A DNA stretch of 64,000 bases. It comes from Rhizobium sp. (GTDB lineage: Bacteria > Pseudomonadota > Alphaproteobacteria > Rhizobiales > Rhizobiaceae). The stretch lies in NCBI GenBank assembly GCA_019739215.1, contig JAHHDR010000019.1, forward strand, positions 1 to 64,000. The letters run 5' to 3'. A program made the position numbers and the translations under genes. The stretch's first letter is position 1. Every line of letters starts with the position of its first letter. The notes under the pieces were generated by a model, which was not told the DNA's origin, did no database searches, and was given only the letters and a program-made list of their open reading frames with translations. This document shows positions 1 to 8,979 of this stretch, piece by piece.

Positions 1-205
1 CACGGCGCATGTCGGCATCGGACCGCGCAAGGATGGCGGCGGATTTGGAATCGAGGTCAACCTGGTCGCCGACATTCCTGGCGTCGATCCGGAGGTTGCC
101 GCCGACCTCGTGGCAAAGGCGCATGTCGCCTGCCCCTACAGCCATGCGATGCGGACTTCGACCGAAGTGCAGGTGACGCTCGCGCCGGCTGTCGCCGCGG
201 CCTAG
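1..205 (+). CDS. ohr: Ohr organic hydroperoxide reductase, 3' end only
   Basis: This is the last 67 codons of ohr, reading from base 2 and cut by the window edge. The fragment contains the second catalytic cysteine in a CPYSH motif near the C terminus. It is the mirror copy of the complete gene at 23370-23810 and is identical where it overlaps. Because it belongs to the left palindrome arm, its existence as a second gene is uncertain. Confidence 0.85.
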   Translation, partial: TAHVGIGPRKDGGGFGIEVNLVADIPGVDPEVAADLVAKAHVACPYSHAMRTSTEVQVTLAPAVAAA

Positions 206-366
206 TCCGTTTGGAGAGCCGCCTAACCCGTTTGGGGGAGGCGGCGGCTATCGTCCCGCTCTATCATCGCGATTCGATGGAGAGGCGGCGGACCATCCGG
301 CGGCGGAGTACATGCGTGCCGCCGGACTGGCAGGAGGGGTCGTGGACGTACGGTCCGGCCGTTTCG

Positions 367-1891
367 TTATGCGCCGGCCTGCGCGGCGAAAAACGCCTCG
401 GGATCGTCCACCTCAACCAGCTTCTTCTTTTCGATCTGCCAGAACCGGTTTCCGACGTTGCGAATGAAACTGCGGTCGTGCGAGACCAACAGACTTGTCG
501 CCTCGGTTTCCAGCAACTCATCCTCCAGCGCTTCCTGACCCTCGATGTCGAGATGGTTGGTCGGTTCGTCGAGAAGGTAGAAGTTCGGGTTGGTCAGTCG
601 CAGAACCAGCATGCCGAGCCGGGCTTTCTGGCCGCCCGAGAGGTTGCCCACGGGCTTTTCCTGCAGGTCGAGGCCAATGCCGGCACCCGCCAGCAGCGAC
701 CTGATCCGCGGGTCGGCGAGTTCGAAGCGCGCGTTCAAGACGTTGAACGGCGTCTCGGCATTGCCGAGATCGGCCAGGGCCTGATCGCCATAGCCGAGTA
801 CGACGGACGGCGTGACCTTGATGCCGGGCTGGCCTTGCTCCCTAGTGCCGATCGCTGCCTTCAGCATTGCCACCAGCCGCGTCTTGCCCGCGCCGTTCGG
901 CCCGAGCAGCACGATCCTGTCGCCCTGGCAGATGGCCTGCTTGCCTGACCGGAAGAGGGCGGTTCCATCGGGTGTGGCCACCGTGACATCGTCGATCGAG
1001 ATCAGCACTTTCGCATGCGTGCCGCGATTGGCCAGGCGAATAGCGCCGGCCGATCGTTCCCTGTGGGCCGGACGGGCCTGCGCCTCGATCCTCGCGGCGC
1101 GTTCCCTGAGCTGCTTCGTCTTGACCACGAGCAGGTCGCTGCCCGAGTTGATGCCGATGTTGTTGAGCTTTGCCGCCTGTCGCCGCAAACTGATCCGCGG
1201 TCTTCATTTCCTTCTCGAACCGTCTTTCTGCAGCGGCGTCTGCCTGGTCCAATGCGGCCCGGGCCGCGGAGAAGGGCAGGGTGAAGTCGGGAGATGTCTC
1301 CTCGCGGAGGAAGAGGGTGCGGTTGGTGACGGCATCGAGGAACGCACGGTCGTGACTGGCGATCACGGCGGGCATGTGTCGGGGCAGCGAGGCCAGCCAT
1401 GCCTCGACCTGCGCGATCTTGGCAAGGTCGAGATGGTTGGTCGGTTCGTCGAGCAACAGGATGTCGGGCTCCATGACGGCGACGCGGGCTATGAGCGCAA
1501 TGCGTTGCCAGCCGCCGCTGAGCTTTTCGAGTGGCCGATCGCGCAGGTCTTCCCCCACGCCGAGGGCGTCGAGGACGATATCCACCCTCCAGCTTTCGTT
1601 CTGGGCCTGGTCCTGCGGCAGGGCCAGTTGAACGGCGCGGTAGAAGGGTTCGGCCAGCAGGCTACCGGGCATGTTCTGCTCGACGAAGCCCAGCGTCAGG
1701 CCGCGCATCCGCGTGATGTCGCCGGTTGTCGGTTCGATCCGGCCGGCAAGGGCGCGCAGCAATGTCGACTTGCCCCGGCCGTTGGCCGCAACGACGGCGA
1801 GGCGGTCGCCTGCATTGATCGAAAGATTGAGGTTGGAGAAGAGCGGCGCGCCAAGGGTAATGCCAAGGTTGCGCAGGTTGATGACGGTCAT
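367..1891 (-). pseudogene. ABC-F family ATPase, left copy, frameshifted
   Basis: Same gene as 21685-23208, but an A-run of three (1187-1189, two in the other arm) shifts the frame. The first part reads from ATG at 1891 to about 1189, and the second ABC domain is in another frame down to 367. Both halves keep their Walker and signature motifs, so this is one gene with a single-base indel, not two genes. The intact 507-aa right copy and the homopolymer context make a sequencing error the simplest explanation. Confidence 0.85.
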
Positions 1892-2021
1892 CGGGTATTC
1901 CTGGTCTCGCGCGAGGGCCAGTGCGCATCTGTGGCGCGGTCACGGCTCGGCGCGTTGAAACACTGGCGACTTCAGGAAGCCGCCGCCACAAAGGGCAGAC
2001 CAGTGGGCTCTGTGCTGGTCA

Positions 2022-2045
2022 GCCCTGCAAACGCATTTGCAGGGC
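2022..2045. terminator. Perfect 10-bp hairpin between ABC-F and HerA genes (left copy)
   Basis: GCCCTGCAAA (2022-2031), a 4-nt loop and its exact complement (2036-2045). There is no T-run on either side, so it is either a weak bidirectional terminator or an RNA stability element. It lies in the 259-bp gap downstream of the start of the ABC-F gene and downstream of the HerA gene region, with no other feature seen there. Confidence 0.4.
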
Positions 2046-2150
2046 CTGGACGGGACCACGCTGACGATGGGGATCATGCCTGAACTGGCAAGTCATGCGC
2101 AGCCCTCCTTTCTCATTCGGATACCTAACATGCCTCGGAGGACGCCGCAA

Positions 2151-3716
2151 TCAGCGGCGGCGACCGGTCAGGCTGCCGAGAATTCCACGCACGATGGCCG
2201 CGCCGACCGCCGTCGCTGCGGCGCGGGCTGCGGACTTCATCGCCGCCTCGATCACCGTTTCGCGCTGGTAGCCGGAGCGCTTCTGCTGCTTGACCTCGGG
2301 CTTCGCCTCGTCTTCGGTGCCGAAGCCCGGCAGGGTCCACCCACCGATCGTGCCCGTGGTCTTCGGCTGTACCTGCTGTTCCGGTTCAGCCTCTGTCTGG
2401 CGCTGGGCGGCCTGCTCGGCCTTCCGCGTGAGAATTTCGAATGCGGATTCGCGGTCGAAATCCTCGTCGTAAAGCCCCTTCACCGGGCTGACGTCCATGA
2501 CCTGCTTTCGCTCCGCATCGGTGATCGGCCCGAGCCGCGAGGATGGCGGACGCATCAAGGTGCGTTCGACGATCGAGGGAGCGCCCTTGGTTTCGATGGT
2601 CGAGACCAGCGCCTCGCCGGTTCCGAGCGTGGTGATCACGGTGGCGCAGTCGAAATCCGGGTTGGGGCGGAAGGTGTCGGCCGCGGTCCTGACGGCCTTC
2701 TGCTCGAGCGGTGTATAGGCACGAAGCGCGTGCTGCACGCGGTTGCCGAGCTGTGACAAGACTGTCGGCGGGATGTCCATCGGGTTCTGGGTGACGAAAT
2801 AGACGCCGACTCCCTTGGAGCGGATCAGCCGCACCACCTGCTCGACGCGCTCGACCAGCACGCGCGGCGCGTCGTTGAAGAGCAGGTGCGCCTCGTCGAA
2901 GAAGAAGACGAGCTTTGGCTTCTCGGGGTCGCCGACTTCAGGAAGCTCCTCGAACAGTTCCGACAGCAGCCAGAGCAGGAACGTGCCGTAGAGCCGCGGG
3001 TTCATCATCAGCTTGTCAGCCGCCAGAACCGAGATCGCGCCGCGGCCGTCATTGGTGGTCCGCATGATGTCGCTGATCTTCAGCGCCGGCTCCGAGAAGA
3101 AATTCTCGGCGCCCTGCTGCTCGAGGATCAGCAGTTCGCGCTGGATCGAGCCGACCGAGGCCTTGGAGATGAAGCCGAACTTGTTGGAGAATTCCGAGGC
3201 ATTCTCGCCCATGTAGTTGAGCAGGGCCTGGAAATCCTTGAGGTCGAGCAGCGGCAGGCCGCCTTCGTCCGCGATCTTGAAGGCGATGTTGATCACGCCT
3301 TCCTGCGCATCGGAGGCGTTGATCAGGCGCGAGAGGAGCAGGGGTCCCATCTCGGTCAGCGTGGTGCGCACGCGATGGCCCTTCTCGCCATAGAGGTCCC
3401 AGAAAATGACGGGGAACTCCTGGAATTCGTAGTCGGAAAAACCGATGTCCCTGGCGCGCTTGTCGAGGAAGTCCTTGAATTCGCCCATCGCCGCTATGCC
3501 CGAAAGGTCACCCTTCACGTCGGCGCAGAACACCGGGACGCCGGCGTTGGAGAAGCCCTCGGCCATCACCTGGAGCGACACCGTCTTGCCCGTGCCGGTG
3601 GCGCCGGTCACCAGGCCGTGGCGGTTGGCGTATTTCAGGTCGAGATATTCCGGCTTGTTGATGCTGTCGTCCGGCTTCCGGCTGGTTCCGAGATAGATCT
3701 TGCCTTGCTCCAGCAT
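2151..3716 (-). CDS. HerA/FtsK-like ATPase, DUF853 family (left copy)
   Basis: A protein of 521 aa of the HerA-FtsK superfamily, DUF853 group (E. coli YjgR type). It has a Walker A motif GATGTGKT at residues 38-45 and a Walker B stretch ending FFDEAH around residue 275. The C-terminal 80 residues are low in complexity (Gln/Glu/Lys, then Ala/Arg rich). The start at 3716 is chosen because a GGGAGAG ribosome site precedes it; upstream in-frame ATGs have none. The family is a cytosolic P-loop ATPase of unknown exact role, sometimes linked to DNA translocation. It is divergent from the small gene at 3919 and identical to 19860-21425. Confidence 0.85.
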   Translation of the reverse strand: MLEQGKIYLGTSRKPDDSINKPEYLDLKYANRHGLVTGATGTGKTVSLQVMAEGFSNAGVPVFCADVKGDLSGIAAMGEFKDFLDKRARDIGFSDYEFQEFPVIFWDLYGEKGHRVRTTLTEMGPLLLSRLINASDAQEGVINIAFKIADEGGLPLLDLKDFQALLNYMGENASEFSNKFGFISKASVGSIQRELLILEQQGAENFFSEPALKISDIMRTTNDGRGAISVLAADKLMMNPRLYGTFLLWLLSELFEELPEVGDPEKPKLVFFFDEAHLLFNDAPRVLVERVEQVVRLIRSKGVGVYFVTQNPMDIPPTVLSQLGNRVQHALRAYTPLEQKAVRTAADTFRPNPDFDCATVITTLGTGEALVSTIETKGAPSIVERTLMRPPSSRLGPITDAERKQVMDVSPVKGLYDEDFDRESAFEILTRKAEQAAQRQTEAEPEQQVQPKTTGTIGGWTLPGFGTEDEAKPEVKQQKRSGYQRETVIEAAMKSAARAAATAVGAAIVRGILGSLTGRRR

Positions 3717-3918
3717 TCGGCTCTCCCTGGTGTCCGGTATCGGCGGACGGTCTCGTGAATGGTGCTGGCCTGTTATAGGATGGGCGGATGCAGCCGACAA
3801 CCTTGCTTGGCTGCAGAACACCGGCAATTTTTTCAGCGGCTTAGAGGAGAGCGGTTGCCAATCTCTCCGGCATTCTCTACCCAAGTCTCAAAGCTTTGTG
3901 GAGCGGATGGAGACAGCC

Positions 3919-4293
3919 ATGACGGAAATCATCACCCAGATCGCCGATGCCACCGGCATCGACCCCGGGGTCGCCGAAAAGGCGCTCGGCATGATGCTCG
4001 GCTTCCTTGAAAAGGAAGGCGACGACGCATCGGTGCAGACGATGATCGCGGCCATCCCCGGCGCGGCGGAGCTGATTTCCGAGCATAGCGGCGATGGTTC
4101 CGGTGGTTTCCTTTCCGGTCTCGCCGGCGGCGGCATCATGGGGCTGGGACAGCAACTGATGGGACTGGGGCTCGGCATGGGCGAGATTACCGCGCTTGCC
4201 AAGCAGACGATCGCGCTCGCCAAGCAATATGCAGGGGAAGAGGTCGTCGATCAGGTGGTCGCGAGCATACCCGGCCTGGGCCAGTTCATCTGA
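3919..4293 (+). CDS. Small Gly-rich protein of the DUF2267/DUF2780 type (left copy)
   Basis: A 124-aa protein with no signal peptide. It has two short helical segments that end in similar motifs (AAIPGAAEL near residue 50 and ASIPGLGQF at the C terminus), joined by a Gly/Leu/Met-rich linker of about 30 residues. This layout resembles small rhizobial proteins placed in DUF2267/DUF2780-like families; the function is unknown. The ATG at 3919 is preferred over 3907 because GGAG lies six bases upstream. It is divergent from the HerA-like gene and identical to the copy at 19283-19657. Confidence 0.6.
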   Translation: MTEIITQIADATGIDPGVAEKALGMMLGFLEKEGDDASVQTMIAAIPGAAELISEHSGDGSGGFLSGLAGGGIMGLGQQLMGLGLGMGEITALAKQTIALAKQYAGEEVVDQVVASIPGLGQFI

Positions 4294-4357
4294 GGCCTTC
4301 CTGCCGGGTCATGGTCCGCGCACGCCACCGCGTGTCGTGCCCACAGGCGAAGCTCCG

Positions 4358-5413
4358 TCAGTTGCGCGGCGGAGCCGTTGAACCCCGGACCACCAGCGAC
4401 ACCGGCATCGTGACCTGACGCGGGGCGGCATCGGCGAACACCATGTCGGCCGCCAGCCTTGCCTTGCCGACAATGTCGTGCGCCACCGTCGTCAGGGGAG
4501 GGGTGGTGCGCGCGGATTCCTGTGTGCCGTCAAAGCCCACGACCGACACCTGCCGGGGGATGCCGATCCCTCGCCGGAGTGCCTCTTCCAGCACGGTGAT
4601 GGCCTGCCAGTCCGACATCGTCATGATTGCGGTGGCCTCGGGCGCCTGATCAAAAACCGTGGCTCCGGCCGACGGATCGCCCGGCGTGGTTTCGATGATC
4701 GGGACCTCGTCCATCGATTGCCCGATTTCCAGCAGACCTTGTGCGAAGCCGTCAAGCCGTTCGTGGTCCAGTTGGAACGATGCGGCGGTCGTGCGCTTGC
4801 CCTGACAGGGCAGGTGCACGATCGGAGGACCCAGGGTGCGGCGCACCGACAGAATGGCGAACCGGCGGTGGCCGAGCGAGGTCAGGTGCCGCATGGCCAT
4901 CAGGGCGCCTGTCCTGCCGTCGATGCGGATCGAGTTCATGTCCGGACCGACGTCGTTTTCAAGGATCACGAAGGGCAGGCGCCGGCGCTGGGCCGAGGTG
5001 ATCAGCGCGACATCGGGGCTGTGGCCCAGGATGAAGCCATCCACCAGCGCTTCGCGGATCGCGGACAGGCGCGTCTCGCTGGTGCCGTTGATCAGGCTCA
5101 GCGTGGCGCCGGCCGCGTCGCAGGCCAGCGAGGCGCCCAGCACCAGTTCTCTTCCGTAAGGGCTCCTGATCATCTCTGCGATCGAATAGTCGCCGGGAGG
5201 GATGAAGCCGATTGCGTTGAACTTTCCGTCGCGCAGCACCCGCCCGCGCGGGTCGGGACCGTCATACCCGAGCTCGCGCGCAGCGGCATAGACCCGTTCC
5301 CGCAGGTCTGGTCGGACGATGTCGGGGTGATTGAAGACATTCGAGACGGTGCCGCGGGACACGCCGGCGGCCCGCCCAACTTCGGCCAGCGTTGGGATCT
5401 TGGAGCGGTTCAT
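4358..5413 (-). CDS. LacI-family transcriptional regulator (left copy)
   Basis: A 351-aa regulator with an N-terminal LacI helix-turn-helix (residues about 7-27, TLAEVGRAAGVSRGTVS) and a periplasmic-binding-protein-like effector domain (residues about 65-345). In this family a sugar or small metabolite usually modulates DNA binding; the effector here cannot be read from the sequence. Two identical 14-bp operators lie in the 154-bp gap to the divergent cupin gene, so autoregulation and control of the cupin gene are likely. Identical to 18163-19218. Confidence 0.88.
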   Translation of the reverse strand: MNRSKIPTLAEVGRAAGVSRGTVSNVFNHPDIVRPDLRERVYAAARELGYDGPDPRGRVLRDGKFNAIGFIPPGDYSIAEMIRSPYGRELVLGASLACDAAGATLSLINGTSETRLSAIREALVDGFILGHSPDVALITSAQRRRLPFVILENDVGPDMNSIRIDGRTGALMAMRHLTSLGHRRFAILSVRRTLGPPIVHLPCQGKRTTAASFQLDHERLDGFAQGLLEIGQSMDEVPIIETTPGDPSAGATVFDQAPEATAIMTMSDWQAITVLEEALRRGIGIPRQVSVVGFDGTQESARTTPPLTTVAHDIVGKARLAADMVFADAAPRQVTMPVSLVVRGSTAPPRN

Positions 5414-5433
5414 TCCCTTTGATAGGGCATTTT

Positions 5434-5501
5434 TTGGAGCGCTCCAAGTTTATTGTTGACTCATCGGCGAGAAGGGGGAGATTATCCTTGGAGCGCTCCA
5501 A
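5434..5501. promoter_or_regulatory. Pair of LacI-type operators (left copy)
   Basis: TTGGAGCGCTCCAA occurs exactly at 5434-5447 and again at 5488-5501, centre to centre 54 bp, which is about five helical turns. Each is a perfect palindrome with the central CG expected of LacI-family sites. A further half-site (CTTGGAGCGG) lies at the regulator's start codon. The pair sits between the divergent lacI-type gene and the cupin gene. Confidence 0.8.
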
Positions 5502-5567
5502 ACGGGTAGAAGGAGGGCAGCATACTCATTTGCAAGGTTCACGCATCCAAACAAGGAGGCATTTCTC

Positions 5568-5969
5568 ATGGCAACCGAGAGCATTGTGCAGACCCAACCT
5601 GACCAGATGGACCCCAGTCAGTGGGATCCTGAACTCGACGCCGTCATCGCTGCGCCTGCCAATCACAAGGTCCTGTTCGAGAATGACAAGCTTAGGGTGC
5701 TCGAGGTGATGCTTGAGCCCGACGAGGAGGAGCCGACCCACCATCATCGCTGGCCATCGGTCTTCGTGTTCGATCAGGTGAAGGGACCCATCCATGACAT
5801 GGCGCCCGACGGCACGATGCTGCCGCCCAATCGCGACGTCATTCAGGCGGTTCAGGCCTGGGACGGCACGGGTTGCCTCGTGGTCCATATGGCGCCGCAA
5901 CCGGCCGGGCGGGTGTTGAATGCGTCCGACCAGGCCGTGCACGGCATACGCATCGAAATGAAGTCGTGA
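5568..5969 (+). CDS. Small cupin-fold protein (left copy)
   Basis: A 133-aa protein with a conserved cupin-like core: a HHHRWPSVFVF segment around residues 59-69 (metal-binding His cluster) and a second strand region with VHMAPQ near residue 106. No signal peptide. A strong AAGGAGG ribosome site lies eight bases before the ATG. Divergent from the LacI-type regulator and downstream of its two operators, it is the likely main target of that regulator. The substrate is unknown; small single-domain cupins include isomerases, dioxygenases and binding proteins. Identical to 17607-18008. Confidence 0.7.
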   Translation: MATESIVQTQPDQMDPSQWDPELDAVIAAPANHKVLFENDKLRVLEVMLEPDEEEPTHHHRWPSVFVFDQVKGPIHDMAPDGTMLPPNRDVIQAVQAWDGTGCLVVHMAPQPAGRVLNASDQAVHGIRIEMKS

Positions 5970-6086
5970 GACCGCTGTCGGCAGAAACGGGAAAGGGGCC
6001 ACCCGTCGGCGGCCCCGCACTCTTCGATGTCTACCCGACACCAGGGCTCAGATTTCTGAATCGCACATGATGCGCTCCGTTGGATG

Positions 6087-6461
6087 CTACTCGCTGCCGC
6101 TCTGCGCGTCGTCGGCATCGTCCTTGTCGTCGTCCTTCGGCTTGCGCACCCGGATGAGATCGTTGCTCATCTCCGTGCCGAGTTCCACGACGCCCGTCTT
6201 CTTGTTGACGATGCAGATCATGGCGGCGCGGCCCTTCACTTCGCGGGATCGGCCATAGACGATGGCGAGGCCGAAATTCTCGCTGCCGACGGGATCGACC
6301 GCCACCTGTGGCTTGCGGAACATGTCGCCTGCGGCCTCGGCGCACTTCGCCTCAACATTGGCGTTGAATTCTTTCCACGCGTCCGAACTTGAAGCCTGGG
6401 CGGATGCGCCGGCGAACAGGACCGCTGCAATCGTCGCTGCGGACAAGATCAGAAATTTCAT
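6087..6461 (-). CDS. Small secreted protein of unknown function (left copy)
   Basis: A 124-aa protein with a clear Sec signal peptide (hydrophobic residues 4-19, cleavage probably after ASA near residue 21). The mature part holds two cysteines (in EAKCAEA and MICIVNK) that could form a periplasmic disulfide. The tail is strongly acidic (DDDKDDADD). The start at 6461 is chosen for its GGAGG site seven bases upstream; a longer reading would hide the signal peptide. I do not recognise the family. Identical to 17115-17489. Confidence 0.65.
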   Translation of the reverse strand: MKFLILSAATIAAVLFAGASAQASSSDAWKEFNANVEAKCAEAAGDMFRKPQVAVDPVGSENFGLAIVYGRSREVKGRAAMICIVNKKTGVVELGTEMSNDLIRVRKPKDDDKDDADDAQSGSE

Positions 6462-6635
6462 TGTCGAACCTCCGGTTGGTACACTGCGTTTCCCCATATG
6501 GAACGCCGGTCGCGGCATATGCTAGACGGCCGATGTGCCGGAATTTATTCGTGGAAACCCGTTGCTATGTAGGCGGGGCAAACCTATGTTCCAACCCATC
6601 CCGCCTGATGATAATCAATAGAAGGAGACACCGCC

Positions 6636-7238
6636 ATGGCTTTCGAATTGCCGCCGCTTCCCTACGACTATGATGCGCTTGCGCCCTTTATGTCGAAGGA
6701 GACGCTGGAATACCACCACGACAAGCATCATCAGGCCTATGTCACCAACGGCAACAAGCTCGCCGAGGACGCCGGCATGGCCAATCTCTCGCTCGAAGAG
6801 GTCGTGGTCCAGTCGTTCGGCAAAAATGCCGGCCTGTTCAACAATGCCGGCCAGCATTACAACCATGTCCATTTCTGGAAGTGGATGAAGAAGGGCGGCG
6901 GCGGCACCAGCCTGCCGGGCGCACTTCAAAAGGCCATCGATTCCGATCTCGGCGGCTATGACAAGTTCAAGGCCGATTTCGTTGCAGCCGGCACGACCCA
7001 GTTCGGGTCCGGCTGGGCGTGGCTGTCGGTCAAGGACGGCAAGCTAGAAATCTCCAAGACACCGAATGGCGAGAACCCGCTCGTGCATGGTGCCAAGCCG
7101 ATCCTCGGCGTCGATGTGTGGGAGCACTCCTATTACATCGATTATCGCAATGCGCGTCCGAAGTATCTCGAAGCCTTCGTCGACAGCCTCATCAACTGGG
7201 ACTATGTCCTTGAAATGTATGAAGGCGCGACGAAATAA
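6636..7238 (+). CDS. sodB: Superoxide dismutase [Fe/Mn] (left, intact copy)
   Basis: A 200-aa iron/manganese superoxide dismutase. It shows the N-terminal metal ligand His27 (YHHDKHH), the [14 protein letters not shown] segment with the second His, and the C-terminal DVWEHSYY motif giving Asp160 and His164. It has no signal peptide, so it acts in the cytoplasm, converting superoxide to hydrogen peroxide and oxygen. Fe-type SOD is favoured by the GQHYNHxxFW pattern, but metal use cannot be settled by eye. An AAGGAGA ribosome site precedes the ATG and a terminator follows at 7265. The right-arm copy has a one-base frameshift. Confidence 0.93.
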   Translation: MAFELPPLPYDYDALAPFMSKETLEYHHDKHHQAYVTNGNKLAEDAGMANLSLEEVVVQSFGKNAGLFNNAGQHYNHVHFWKWMKKGGGGTSLPGALQKAIDSDLGGYDKFKADFVAAGTTQFGSGWAWLSVKDGKLEISKTPNGENPLVHGAKPILGVDVWEHSYYIDYRNARPKYLEAFVDSLINWDYVLEMYEGATK

Positions 7239-7264
7239 GCCTTTCGCATCTTGAATCAGGAGAG

Positions 7265-7295
7265 CCCCGCAAGCCTATGGCTGTGCGGGGTTTTT
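7265..7295 (+). terminator. Rho-independent terminator of sodB (left copy)
   Basis: Stem CCCCGCA (7265-7271) with TGCGGGG (7284-7290), a 12-nt loop, followed directly by TTTTT. It lies 27 bases after the sodB stop and just before the end of the convergent WYL regulator gene. Confidence 0.85.
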
Positions 7296-7299
7296 CATA

Positions 7300-7996
7300 T
7301 CATGCGGCTGTTGGCCGGTGGGTCCAGCCGTCTGTCCAGAGTTTTCTCAGACGATCTCCCTGGCCGCGAAAGAAGTCGTCCGTCGCCTCCACCGCGACAA
7401 TCCGGTCGGTGCGAAAGTTTCTCAAGCCTTCGCGCAGTTCGCACCATGCCACGACCAGGGAATGGGCAGAGTAATAGACGAGCGCCGCCGGCCGGATTGT
7501 CCGTTCCGATGGCCGGCCCTGCTCGTCGCGATAACGTATCGCCAGCTTGCGTTCGTCGCGGATCGCGGCGCGGATGTCGGCGAGGTCGACGCCTTCGGGC
7601 GTTGGCATGGTGGCACCCCAGGCATGCAAGGCCCCGGTCGTCAGCGCGCGACGGAGAGGCGCCGGCATCGCAGCGGCGATCCGGTCGTTCACCCGGTCCG
7701 CCGACGCGCTGAGCGCCGGGTCGCCAATCCGTTTCAGGAGCGACAGGGCCAGAACGATGGCTTCCGTTTTCCTCAATCGAAAACATAAGTGGCGGAAGGT
7801 CGAAGCCCGGCCGCAAAAGGTAGCCGACGCCACGCCCGCCTTCGATCGGCACCCGCATCGCCTGGAGTGCCGCGATGTCGCGGTAAATCGACCGCGGCGT
7901 CACCTCGAGCCGTTCGGCGATCTGCGCGGCCGTTGTCGGCCGGTGGGCGAGCCTCAGCAACTGGATGATCTCGAAAAGACGTGAGGCCTTGCGCAA
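7300..7996 (-). pseudogene. YafY-type HTH/WYL transcriptional regulator (left copy, one frameshift)
   Basis: It encodes an N-terminal HTH_11 domain (residues about 5-55, RLEVTPRSIYRDI) and a C-terminal WYL domain (LAIRYRDEQGRPSERTIRPAAL and onwards). The two are in different frames: the frame breaks at TTTT 7767-7770 (AAAA on the coding strand). Removing one base gives a continuous protein of about 231 aa. The same run is present in the right copy. The start is a TTG at 7996 with GGAG upstream. WYL proteins bind small ligands or nucleotides; the target is probably the divergent exporter. Real pseudogene or systematic base-call error cannot be told apart here. Confidence 0.75.
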
Positions 7997-8036
7997 GGGC
8001 GTGCTCCGTGTTGCTCAAGATGATCGACTTGCATGA

Positions 8037-8060
8037 CAACTGACACAATGCTGTCAGTTG
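8037..8060. promoter_or_regulatory. Inverted repeat, likely operator of the WYL regulator (left copy)
   Basis: CAACTGACA (8037-8045), six bases, TGTCAGTTG (8052-8060): a perfect 9-bp dyad in the gap between the divergent WYL regulator and exporter. A TGACA-N6-TGTCA core is a reasonable operator for a dimeric HTH regulator; binding is inferred. Confidence 0.6.
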
Positions 8061-8131
8061 GACTTCTCTATGAGCTCGGGAAATGCGGGTTTTCCGACCC
8101 GGTCGCCCAAGCTGCGGAGATCATAACTGAC

Positions 8132-8778
8132 ATGGACTATGGGCAGAACCTCTGGATATTCGCCACCCTTCTCGTCGGCATCATCATCGTTCCCGGCATG
8201 GACATGATCTTCGTGCTGGCCAATTCGCTGGCCGGCGGCAGGCGGGCCGGGCCTCGCCGCGATCGCCGGCATCATGGGCGGCGGTGTCGTGCACACAGTC
8301 ACCGGTACCCTGAGCGTCACGGCGCTGGCGTTTTCTGATCCCCAAGCTTTTCCTGCCGATGATCCTTGTCGGCGCCGGCTACATGGTCTGGGTCGGGATC
8401 GGGCTGATGCGCAGTTCGATCATCGTCGGCAATGTTGAACAGACCACCGCGCCATCGCTCACGACCACGGCCTGGCGCGGCTTCCTGACCTGCCTGCTGA
8501 ACCCGAAGGCCTGGCTCTTTATCCTGGCGGTTTACCCGCAATTCATGAGGCCGCATTTTGGACCGATCCCGCAGCAGGCGCTGGTGATGGGCCTGATGAC
8601 CGCCGCGGTCCAGTTGGTGGTCTATGGCGCGATCGCCGTTGCTGCTGGGTCGGTGCGGGCCTTCCTCACAGGGAATGCGAGGGCAACGATCCTGGTCGGA
8701 CGTGGTGCTGGCCTTCTGATCATTGCCGCGGCGATCTTCACGGGTTGGCAGGGCTGGAACCAGTCTTCGTCTTTCTGA
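8132..8778 (+). pseudogene. LysE/RhtB-family exporter (left copy, frameshifted)
   Basis: An integral membrane exporter of the LysE/RhtB amino-acid and metabolite efflux family: NPKAWLFILAVYPQF is the typical mid-protein motif, and the family has about six membrane helices over some 200 residues. The left copy carries an extra C (8252-8253) and an extra T (8331-8334) compared with the right copy, which break the N-terminal third. The right copy is intact there but broken near the C terminus, so combining the two gives a whole gene of about 214 aa. The ATG at 8132 (MDYGQNLW) fits the usual family N terminus; a longer start at 8033 would overlap the operator. Confidence 0.75.
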
Positions 8779-8979
8779 AACAGTGAACGATCTGTCGTCG
8801 GATGATGAACACCGGGATGCTCTCACCTGCTTCCGATGGCCCGGTGATTGCCCCGGTTCTCCGCTAACTCCTGTTCACCAAAAAGTTATTTTCATTGGAA
8901 GGCCCGTGTGGGATGGTGGCCGCGTCGTGAAATTCGAGCCGCCAGAAAAGCCGGCGCCTCACATGGGAGAACCAGGACG

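Noticed and set aside
367..1891. Two separate ABC ATPase genes on the left arm
   Set aside because: They are the two halves of one ABC-F gene split by a single extra base at 1187-1189; the right arm reads straight through.
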